From assembly GCF_000803065.1 (NCBI RefSeq), contig NZ_JSXI01000028.1:1-46064 (forward strand): a stretch of 46,064 nt of DNA, read 5' to 3'. How positions within the stretch are numbered: position 1 is the stretch's first letter; every line of letters starts with the position of its first letter. The notes under the pieces were generated by a model. It was not told where the DNA came from. It ran no database searches and saw only the letters and a list, made by a program, of their open reading frames with translations. Source of the stretch: Sphingomonas sp. ERG5. Its GTDB lineage: Bacteria; Pseudomonadota; Alphaproteobacteria; Sphingomonadales; Sphingomonadaceae. Made by a program: the position numbers and the translations under genes. Positions 33,775 to 45,700 of this stretch are shown here, in pieces.

Positions 33775-36700
33775 CTAGCGCTGGTTGATATAAAGCGAAT
33801 CGCGCACATCGCGAACTCTAATTGGTCCGCCCGGAGCCGTTTGCAGGCGGCTGACCCCATCGCGAAGAAGCGTGACTCGCTCAGTGGAAGATAGGCCCGG
33901 CGCGAACCGGGCTGCGCGTATGCTAGCTTGGGCCTCTTCAAGTGCGTCGATCATCTGCGTTCTTCCCGCCAATGCGGCCTCACGATGGCCGACGATTTCA
34001 TGCCCCAGGGCACCTCGAATGCTTACGCGAGAATTCGCAGTGAGAGTTCCTAGACCAACGTTTCCTGGCACTAGGTCTGATCCAATTTGTAGAACCTCGA
34101 AGCTATGTCCGTAAGCGGTGTTGAGATTCAAATGATCGACATTGCGAACGGTGACACCTCTCAAATCGAAGTTGGATAGATAACCGTCAACTTCTGCCCG
34201 TTGCGCGAGGTTGAGTGCGCTCTCGCCGCGCACGCCACCAGATCCCACTTTGTATAGCGTTCCCTCTGCGGCTTCCAATAATTTTGTAGCCTTAGAGCTA
34301 ATTCGGAGGGCAGCACCAGCTTCACCGGCAAGGCCTAACGCGGAAAGCCCCATGTCGACAAAATCTCCGCGGTCAACAGGCCGCATGCCCCGTGATTCCG
34401 GCACGTTGGCAAGGAGCGTGGCTATTTGGACGGGATCCTCGGGTGCATAATCGTATACGCGCGACACTTCCCCGCCCATGGGTACCTCTGCCCATTTAGA
34501 ATACCGAACAAGCTGGCGGCCGCTCGCCGCTCCCACGTTGCGAATAATACGCGGGACTGCATCTGCAGTAGCTCTCTCCACCTGCACGCGGGCCGTGTAA
34601 GCAGCGATAGGGCGACCGCCGGAATCTAAGTTATTGAAGATATTGTAAATGACTCCGCCTTTGTGCATCCCCAGTGCTTCGAAGAACTTCCAGCCGAAAC
34701 CATGCTTCTCCTCAGCGGCTTGAAGCCTTGTGGTCGTAACCACGATATCGTCGAAAACAAATCCATCCTTGAGAGGACCGGACGGAGCGCTCAACCACTT
34801 GTCGTAGGGGCCAGTAGAAGAAAGCGTGCCGACATCATCTGGTGCCTGCTCTGTTTGACCAGCGGCGGCGTTCTTCGACCAGATCATATCTCCAGCATTC
34901 CCAGAGAGGTTGCGATCACCACCGCCACCGCCGAAGAATCCGCCAGCGAAGTAGCCGCCGCCTGTGTCACCACTGCCTGCGTAACCGCTATCCGGGACCG
35001 GATCCCAGAAATTGTCAGGGATGAGATTGATTGGCTTGTCAATTGAGACAAGCTTGTCGCTGATGATCCCACCGATAGTACTGCCGATCACGTCCGGCAA
35101 TGCGGCCAGGACGTTGTCGCCGAAGTTGGTTCCGTCGATCAGGCTGCGAACCGCTCCGCCGACGATTGCACCCGCCGTGCCTGAGAGCAGTCGGCCTGCA
35201 GGATCCGGAAGATTCATACCACCGACCACGCCACCAACGGCCCCGCCAACCGCAACGCCGGACCAGCTGAACTGGTGCTGCAGGCCAGTTGCAACCGCAA
35301 TGCCCTGAGTGAAAGCGTTACCCGCCGCGCCCCGACCAATATCCTGGAGCGTGCCCAATATTCCCTTGGCATTGTTCAGGAAACCGACCTCGCCAAGGCC
35401 TTGTGCAACGCCGGCCGAAATGCCGGCCAGCGCCACGCTCTTCCAGCTGAACCCTCCTTGCTGGATACCGGTCGCAAGTCCGACACCCTGACTGACCGCA
35501 CTGGCAATCACCCCAGTTATCGCCGCCCCAGCGATCGAGCCGGCCACGGCAGCCACGCTGCCCGCTGTGGCAACCGCTCCGGGGCCTGCCAAAAGTCCCG
35601 TCAGGAAGTGTGAAATCGGGGCCCTGATGATCAAGGTGACCGCGACAGCCACCGCGACCAGCAAGATCTGCCCAACGACGCCGCAGCTGTTGTTCCCGTT
35701 CGGCTTGGGTGCTGTAGGTGAGAGGTCGCCCTGTGCCTCGCTCGGATTGTAGGGACGGAAGGTCGATGCCGAGTTAGAGTTGGAATAAACTCCGGCCGGC
35801 ACGATCAGGCTCTGGCCCGCGACCAGCACCGCGTCCGGATCGCTCAGCCCATTGGCCGAGGCGAGCATATACCACAGGCTGGCGTCACCCCAGAGCTGGG
35901 TCGCGACCGATTTCAATGTGTCGCCCGAGGTGGCGGTATAGCGGCTCGGCGCGGCGGAATAATTCAAGCCGTTGATCGGATCATAGCTCTGGTCGAAATC
36001 GCCATAGGGTGTGCCGTTGGTGGCGCCGCCGGCGAACGGGCCGGTGCCTGATGTTGCCGTGCGCTGTGCAATCGACTGGACATAGTCGATGTTTGAAGTG
36101 CCGTTGTTGGATGTGTCGCCGAGACGCACGCCATTGAAGTAGTAATGGATCTCCTCCGGATCGCCCGTGCTGTTTCCATCCTCTTCGTTGCGTTCGACGA
36201 TCAGGCCTTCGGCATTGTTGAAAAAGGTAACCGTGCGGTCACGGTCATCATCGATCTTGACCGAAGCCAGATGACCCATGTCGTCAAAATAATAGGTCGA
36301 ATCGTTGGTCGCCCCGTTGGTCGTATCGGGCTGGTACGCGGTCGACGATACTTTTGCCGTGTCCCACCATGTGAAGCCGGTCCAGCTCTGATTGTCGGCC
36401 AGATCGGGATTCCCGTTCTTGTAATTATACGAGATCGAATGCGTTGCAGCGCCGTCCATATAGGCACCGGTGAAGCTCGATGGACCGTTCTGCGCGCGAT
36501 AGTCGTAATACGTGTTCGAACGATAACTGTCCCCAGCGCGCACAACCGTCGTATCCTGATGAACCAGTTCGTTGCGGTAGTTATAATCTGACGCCGCCCG
36601 ATATACCTCATCCGTACCATTGGCGGCGTATTCGATATGACTCGTCGATCTCCCCAGCGCATCGCGCACATCCATGCTGCGGAGTGCTGCGATCGCCGGT

Positions 36701-39700
36701 GCCGCAGTGATCGCAGGCGGAGTGTAGGGGTAATCATCCTCTATCAGGCCGTCCGCGGCTTTGACCTGGATCAACTGGCCGTCATCGCGATAGATGAAGT
36801 CTTCGCGATGTTCCGACAAATAAGGAACCCGGGACCATTTGACGTCATTGAAATGGTATTTGAACGATCGCTCCACCGTACGGCTAACGCTCTGGCGCAG
36901 TCCGCTCTTGCCATAGACGATATCGCTGCCGGTGAGGCCGCGCACGATCACGCCGGCACCGCGCGCTCCCTGCAGCGTGCCCATGGTGGTTACGAAGCGA
37001 TTCATACCGTCGTAGCGGTACCAATAGTCCTGCGTCGTCGGGGTCGATGCGGCTGCACCCTGATCGTCCAGCGTGCGGTAATTGGCGACCATGTGTCGGA
37101 CATTGCCGACCGCATCATATTCATAGTTGATCGAGACCGGCGCGGAACCGCTCGCACCGCTGTCGGTGAAACTCACCATGCGATTCATCGCGTCCCAAGT
37201 GACGTTGGCGTCCTGGTATGAGGTGGCGAAGGGAACCGGCGTGTTGAAGAACCAGCGATAGGTATGGCCGACAACCGCATGGCTCTCGCCTACCCGATTG
37301 CCGGCAATGTCATATTTGTATTTCGAGGTTGCGGTGCTGGCTGCTTTGTCATTTTCGGAGTTCGAGACGATCATCGCGATCTTGCCGCTGTTGTACCAGC
37401 TATAAGCCACGGTGCCGCCGTCGCTATTGGTCAGTGACCTGATCCGCCCGGCATTGTCATAGCTGTAGACGCTGCGGTGCTGACCAAAATCAGTGCGCTC
37501 AAGGACGCGGCCAAAATAATCGTCATACTCGGTCGCGGTCAGCCCGGCGCTGTTGGTCTCGGTCTTGACCCAATAGCCATGGGCGTTGTCCCAGACGAAA
37601 GCTGTGCTGGACGTGACGGCGTCATTCGATCCCGCAGCGATCGTCTGGCTGACGATGCGCCCCTGCGCGTCATATTTGGTGATGTCTTGGATCGTGGGAG
37701 CCAGCGGGTTGGTGTTGAACTGATCGTTCCAGCTGAAGATCCGCCGTCCGGTTTCGTCATAACGATAATAGTCGCTGAGCAGGCCTCCGCGATGCGTTAC
37801 TTTGGTGACATTGCCCAATGCGTCGTAGCTGCGCACCTCGTCGCTGCCAGTCGCGTTGTTGAGGCTGCTGCTGTAGAGTTCGTTGCGCAGGATGCGGGCA
37901 TTGTCGAACACGTCGTATTTTGTTTCGAATATGCCGCCGTCGCCGTGGAATTCCTTCAAGACCAGCACCGCATCATCGCCATGGCCTGATCCGGCGAGCA
38001 GTTGTTGCGTCAGGGTGTGCAGGTTCGCATCGGTCTTTGCGACGAGCCGACCCGACAAGTCATAGGCATAGCTTTCGGTCACATGGACCTTCTCGCTGAC
38101 CTGGCCATTTTCTGCGGTTACGTTGATCGCCGGGCCCTGTTTGGCGACCAGCCGGCCCATCGTGTTATAGCTATAGGTCGTGGTGAAATCGGCGATGATC
38201 GCGGGCATGGCGTTGCTGACAAGCCCACGCGCATCGATCTCGGTCGCGACTTCGCCAAACGCATTATAGCTAACCTGGCGGCGGATCAGCGCGCTTTCGG
38301 TGGGATTGAGCTCGCGGAACGGCGCGCGCGTTTCGACCTGCTGGTTGCGCTTGTCGAACACGCCGATGGTCACGACCGCGCCGGCCACAGCGCTGTTGCC
38401 GATCCCGGATGAGCCCGTCACCAGGGCCAGGGCATTGTCGAGCGTATAGCCGGCCAGATTGACGCCGCTTGTGCCGCCCGAGGTTTCGATGGTCAGCGAG
38501 GCATTGCCGTTCTTGTCGTAAAGATAGACCCGGGTGCTGCCATCGCCCGCATTTGAGCGCCAGACATGCCCGGTGGCATCATAATCATAGCTCTCCTGCC
38601 ACTGCCCATTCATCCCGCGGCCGGTGATCTCGCCATAGGCATTGTAGCGTATCTGGGTGGAATCGAGGTCGAAGGTCCATGATGAGGCGGCGGGTGCCTT
38701 GCGCGCAATGCTCTGGTAGATGAGGCGTCCGAGAATGTCGTAGCGATAGGTGACGGCATCATTCTCAATCGTTGTAATCGTGCCATCGGTTGTCGTGCGG
38801 TTGTAGAGCTCTGCGATAACCCGGCCGCCAGCATCGTAACGATAGCTACGGACATTGTTGTTCGCATCGGTGCTCGAGAGCAGTCGCCCGCCAGCGCCAT
38901 AGCTGGAAGTGGCGATATGCTCTTCGCCGCCCGAATTGCCATTGGCATCGAAGACGCGGATCCGCACGACGTCACTCAAGCCGTTATAGCTATACTCTGT
39001 CCGCTGCTGAACGGTCGCCCCATTCTGATTGACATGTGCCGTTCCGAGTTCGGCGATTTGACGGCCCATGCCGTCATAGTTCCATGTCGTGACGTCGCCA
39101 TTGGCTTCCTTCTTCGAGAGAGCTTCGCCAAGTGCGTTGTAGCTATATTCGATCCGGGCGTTGGCGGTGCCTGTGGTCAGCCCGCCGGCCGCATCGACAG
39201 TGCCGGCGGCGACGCCGAGGCGTGTCTCGCTGGTACGCCGTCCCATCAGATCATATTCGAATGTGGTGGTACGATCGTCCGTGCTGGTGCCGGCCAGGCC
39301 AGCCAGCGTGCCTACCGCCGTATCGGTGGTGACCGTGGCGGTTATCTTGGTCGCGAAACGCTTCTCGGTCGTGACATTGCCGTCGGCGTCGCGCGCGAAC
39401 GTCGTGAGATATCCTTCTTGGTCGACCTGTGCGATTTGTCGACCATTGGCGTCATACCAGGACAATGCCGCATTCTGACGTCCGCCGGTCAGTGATGTAA
39501 CATTGCCGGCGGCGTCATATGTTCTGGTCGTAATGATCGCGTCCGCCACGACGACATAGGCGGAGCCATTCCAGAACCCGGTCTTGCCGCCCGACACAAC
39601 GCTTGTCGTGATGCGGTTGTTCCGGTCGTACTGAAAGGTCGTGGTACGGACATCGGTCGGGTTGACCGGAACCGGCGCCGCACCGCCAAGGCCCGGCGGC

Positions 39701-42700
39701 ATGGTGATTTCGGTGCCATAGGCCTTAACCGATTCAATCGTGCCACTGGCATTGTAGGTCCATACCGTCAGCGCACCGCGCGCATCGACCTGCGCAATCC
39801 GGCGATCGAGCTTGTCATAGTAGGACCAGGTGACGGCACCCGCAGCATCGAGGCTCTTGATGACATTGCCGCGTCCATCATAGGTCAGCTCTTCAAAAGG
39901 CGTGACGTTGGTCACCGTGGTCAAGTCGTTCGCGGTGACATCGACGGCGTCGTGAGTCGTCCTGACAAGCCGGTCGAGCTTATCATAAGTGTAGCTGGTG
40001 GTTCGCTTGTAGGAGAGATTATCCGCCTCGACCATCTTGGTGCGATTGCCGCGCGCGTCATATTCATAGCGATTGACGACAGTCGAACTGGTCAGGTTGC
40101 CGGCGTTGTCATAGGCGGTCGTCGGCAGCGTTGTGGTCAGCAACAGACCGCGTTTGTCATAGACGTTTGTTATGACCGCGCCGAGCTTGTTCCTGACCTG
40201 GGTGCGGTCGCCAAAAGCGTTGAGCGTATAGACTTCGCTATTATTCTCGGCGTCGGTCGTGCGGACCAGCCGCCCGAGCTTGTCGTAGTTGAACCAGGTC
40301 GTCGCGTTGTGGCCGGTGGGCGCATAGGCCGGGACCAATGTCTGAGTTGACGTCGCAGGGCTGACCATCGGTTCGATGAGAGTGAAGGAGCCAGTGCCGG
40401 CTCCGGAGGAATACATATAGAGTTCGAACCGTGCATCAACGACTCCGGCTGGGGCAGTGACAAAGCCGGATATGTTGGTGTTGAACGACTGAGGGCCGCT
40501 CAGCGTGCCGACAACACTGCCACCGATAAAGGTACCATCGGCGGTGCGCCAATTTACGACAAGATAGAGCGTGCCGATCGCACCCAGGCCTTCGACCCCG
40601 GCCCGAACCGACAGTCGTGCGCCTTCGGTAACGGCGAACCAATTCTTGCCATCCGTCGCGATCGACGCGACCTGGCCCGCCGTGGTCGCCGTGAAATCGC
40701 TTCTGATGTAACTACGGCCAGACCCGACATCGGTGAAGGGTGATCCATTGTTGACGATGTTTGCGGGATTATAGCCGATCATCCAGCCATTCAGACCCGC
40801 GAACTCACTGTTATCGAGGCGGTTCAGGATGGTCAGAGAAGGCGGCGTGCCGGCAATTGGCGTGCCGACGACCCGATTTTCATAGCGGGTGACCGACTCG
40901 ATTTCGCCGAACCGGGTATAGGTGGTGCCGGTGGCATAGCCCTCGGCATCGACCTTGAGGGTCAGGCGCCCTTTCTTGTCATAATAGCTGTAGCTTGCAT
41001 TGCCGCGTGGGTCGGTGACCCGCCAGACATTGCCAAAATTGTCGTAGGTATAGGCAGTGACGATGTCGTCCGCTGCCCCTGTTTCCATCTCCTGTTTGAT
41101 GGATGAGAGCTGGCCGAGCGCATCATAGGCGCGGGTGGTGACGGATCCGCGCGCGTCGGTTTGCGTGACGAGCCGGTCGAGCGCGTCATAAGCGAACGAT
41201 GTGTCGGCATGTTCGGTCATGCCGAATGCGCGGATCTCCTTGGTGACACGGCCAAGCGCGTCATAGTCCCAGTGAGTGGTGGCCGCATCGATAGTGTTGG
41301 CCGCGACGGTGCGGTCGGTCAGGCGACGCAGCTTGTCGTAGATAGAGGTGGTGACGACCACTTCGGCGGTGCCTGAACCGCGGGTTTCCTTGGTGACACT
41401 GCCGACCGCATCATATTCATAGGCGGTCGTGCTGACATCGCTGGTGCCGAACGCGTCGGTCGACGACAGGATCTGGCCCATCTGGTCGAGGGTCAATTTG
41501 GTGATGAAGCCAGCAGGATCGGTGGTCGTTTCGAGCCGGCCGGCGCTGTCATAGCTGAACTGGGTGACGCGCGCGGCCGCCGGAGAGGTGATGCTGATGG
41601 TGTCGACGGTGGTTCCATCGTTGACCGACTGGGCGCTCTCGTAGCGCGTCTGTTTCAGCAGCTTACCGAGCTTGTCATACTCGTAGCGCGTGACATAGCC
41701 GAGTGCATCGACGCCATAGGCGAGCTGACCCTTGCGGTCGTAGAGCGAACGGGTCGTGCGATCGTTGGTCGCATTGGCGTTCGATGTCGCCCATGTGTTC
41801 ATCGCGCTGAGCAGCGGATCGCCCGCGGTGGTGTAGAGCGCTGCGACCTGGACCTGTTTGGTCAGCTGTCCCTTGGCATCATAGGTCGCGATCGTGACCT
41901 GACCCAGGGCATCGATGCTGTAGGTCAACCGGCCGACCGCATCATAAACGGCGCGTGAGATGCGCGTGCCGGGCGCGGTGGCGAGGCCTGCGACCTGGCT
42001 TGCGATCCACGCCGCGGAATAGAGGCCGGTACCATCGGCGCCGATGGCGCCGTCATAGGCGACCGTGCGGATGGCGTTGCCGCGTGCGTCATAGACATGT
42101 TCGACGACATGGCCGAGCCCGTCGATCTCGAAACGGAGCCGGCCATCCTTGTCATAGGCGTAGCGCGTCACGCGGTCGCCGGCATTGGTGTTGCCCAGCG
42201 CCGTGGTAAGTGCCGCATCGCCTTGGGTGACTTCGGTCGCGAGCCCGGAGAGGCTGATCGGATTCAGATAGTCGCGCGTGGCAACGACCCGGCCGTCGGC
42301 GTCATAGGTCGTGTTGGAAAGCCCGCCGAGCGCATCGATCGTGGCGATCTTGCGGCCTGCCTTGTCATAGACATAGCGTGTGATCTTGCCATCGGCATCG
42401 GTGACCGCGACCAGATTGTCACGCGCATCATAGGTATAGCTGGTGCTGTTGGTGAGCGCATCGGTGACTTTGACGAGCCGGCCGTCGCGATCATATTCCG
42501 AATTGGTGATCTTGTTGTTGGCGTTGGTCAGCTGGATCGCGCGTCCGAACGCGTCATAGCCATAGCTGGTGGTGATCGCCTTGCCGCCGGCGGCGGCATC
42601 GACAATCTCGGTCTTGAGCAGGCCACGGCGATCATAGCTGCGGGTCGCGGCGATGGTCGCGGCATCGCGCTGCACTATACTGCCGACCAGTTCGCCAAAT

Positions 42701-45700
42701 GCGTTATAGGTGAAGGTCGAGATGCTGCCATTGGCGTCAGTCGACTGCTTGAGCGTCCCATCGATGTTGAAATCGAGATGGACCGCGGTATCGAGCGCGG
42801 CCGATGCCAGGCCGGTGACGGCGTTTCTGACCGCCGCCGTCATTTCTCCGCCGGTCCAACTGGCGATGGTCGCGGCTGCAAGCTTGCCGGCATAGACGAT
42901 CGTATCGCTGCGCTGGCCAAAGCTGTTGTAGCGATATTCGGTCACATCGCCGAGCGCGTCGATCTGATAGGCGAGATCGCCGTCGGCGGTGTAGTAATAG
43001 AGCGTCCGGGCGCCCTCGGTCTCCGCGCCCTTTGGACCGCGCTTGGCGGTCAGCCGGTTGGCCGCGTCATAGCTATAGGTCGTGCCGTAATCGATATAGA
43101 CCTGATCGATCTGCGCCTGGGTGGGGCTGGACAGCGCAGCGAGGACGGAACTGCCGATGCCTGAAAGCTCGCTGGTCAGGCGGCCAAGCCCGTCATAGCG
43201 CTGGTTATAGGTACGCGGATCGGTTCCACCCGCCTGGGTAACGGTCGAGATCAGCTGACGCATGACGTCATAGCCATAGGTCGTAGTCGTCGTGACGGTA
43301 CCGGTCAGGCTGCGGGTCTCGGTCAATGCCTGGCCGAACGCGTTGCGAGTCCAGCCGATCGTCTCCAGGGTCGTACCGGCAGGCGCTGCCGGCAAGCCTG
43401 CGAGCGTTGGCGGCGTGTTGATCAGTGTCGCGGGATCGAGTTTCTGGCCCTTGGTCTGCAGATCGACATAACCGGCCGGGGTGTAGTGAAAACGCGTCAG
43501 GCCGCCTTCGCCATCGATGGTCGCGGCGAGAAAGCCGCGCGCGTCATACAGCCACCAATTGTGGATATCGATGGCATTGTCGGCGGCGGCATTATTGGTG
43601 GAGGCGCTGGCGAAGATCGTCGCAAAGTCACCCGTCGTGGTGCCCGCCCTGGTCTTGCGCGCAATCGTCTCGATCTTGCGTCCCGCCTTGTCGTAGACGA
43701 TCTTCGAGACATACCCCTCGGCATCGAGTGTCCCGATCAGCTGGCCGTCGGCGCCGTAGAACATCCGCGAGACACGGTCGTTGGCGGGGTCGGCGGCCGG
43801 GAGTGGCGGCGGCGCGTTGACAGGCCGCGTGAGTATCGGGTTGGCGACTATGATCGAATCATTCGCCGTCGCTGCCCCGTTCGGGAACTGACCAACATAC
43901 AGGACAGTGTAGAGATTCTCGGTCTGGCGCATCGTGCGCACCATCTTGACCTTGGTGGCAACTGTCGTGCTCAGCCCCGTGATAATCCACAGGCCGCCGC
44001 CTATCTGCGACAGAGTCCCCGGACCTTCGACGATCACGGCGGTCGTATCGCCATTGACGCCATAATCGCTCGCGCTGCCGCGTAGCGCGATGCTGGCCGT
44101 GTCACGGATTCCCGCTTTGAGTTGCAGCGTGAGCGACACTGCGTCGCCGGCCACGACCGAAGCCGCAGTCGTCGACCACATGCCGGCGAGTTGCCCAGCC
44201 GCCTGCACACCCATTCGATACGCGGTCACGCCATCGATCGTCCCATCGGCAACCAGGGTCGATCCCCACTGCGCCGCATTCCATTGCGACGGCGCGTTCG
44301 GGTTGGGGTAGATATTCGCCGGGGCAGCTTTCTTGGTCAGGACAGGATTGGCGAAGACGACCGAGTCGTTTGCGGCCTGGCCGGTGTAACTGGATCCGAC
44401 ATAGAGTCGCGTCGACACGCTTTCTGCCTGTTTGAAAGTTCGTGTCACCCTGACGGTGGTGATGGTGGACGAACTCAACCCCGAAACCGCGAAGTCGGAG
44501 CCCGCGGCGCGTGTCAGCGTGCCGGGGCCCGAGAGTATCTCTGCCGAAGAATCCGCTGGGTCACCAAGCGAACTCAGGGTTCCGAGGAAGCCGGCCATCG
44601 CGGCAGAGACCAAGCCAGACTTGAACTGAATCGTGAAACTGAGCGTATCGCCGGCCGCCACAGCGATCTGTTGACCATAGCTTGCCGCGATCGTTTGCTG
44701 TCCGCCGTTGATGGCCGATAGCGTGAAGGCGTTGACGCCGTCTATCGTCCCATTTGGCGTCAGCGTCGCATTGACCGTGTACCAGAAGGACGCGACATTC
44801 TGGTTCGTGTAGAGATTGGCCGGCACGGCTGCATTCTTGAGCGCGGCCAGGTCACTGGCCGTCATCCGTGTCGCCAACTCGGTGGTCGAGGTCAGCTGCG
44901 ATGCGCCGTCATAGGCGAACATAGTGACCGCACCGGTGGCATCGATCGTGCGGATCAGGCGCTGGGACGCGTCGTAATAATTCCAGTTCCAGCGATCCGC
45001 CACAGGATCGGCGACAGGCCGGATCGCATCGAGCGTGAGCGAGGTCGGGTTGCCGTTCAGGTCAACCAGGGAAGTCGGGGGTGTTCCCGACGCGGGTGTC
45101 AACAGGGCCGCTTGCAAGCGCGTGTTGTATGTCGTCGTGCTGGTGACGCCGTTGTTGGCATTGTAGCGATATTCGGTAAGCGTGCCATCCGCATCGACTT
45201 CGGCGGCCCTGCGGCCGACATTATCGTAGAAGAAGAAGGTGCGATGGCCGACCGTGCCATTGACGGCGAGCGGATCGGCGGCGATGCGCAGGCGACCGAG
45301 CGCGTCATATTTATAGCTGGTCACCTGGGCAGAGACATCCGACGCCGAGCGGGTCGAAGTGATGAGCTGGCCGGCAAGGTTGTAGACCGACACTTCGGTT
45401 GAGCCGTTGGCGAAGGTGACGGTGGTCTTTTGCTGCGTGTCGCCAAAGGCGACGGTGGTGGTGCGGCCTTCGAGATCGGTGGTCGAGGTGACCCGGCCCA
45501 GCCCGTCATAGCTGAACGTCTCGGTCTTCTTGTCGCCGTTGGCGTTGATGACGACCTTGCGCTCCACAAGCTCGCCATGCGCATTATAGAGATAGTTCGT
45601 CTCGCTCTTCTCCGAACCCGAGTTTGCAGCCGTAATGAACGCACCGGTGGAATCGAGTTTGGACCAGCTGATCTCGCTGGTCAGTGTCCCACGCACATCA

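Noticed and set aside
42097..43164. A 355-codon plus-strand open frame within the right RHS gene
   Set aside because: Antisense of YD repeats; periodic composition mirrors the repeats on the other strand.
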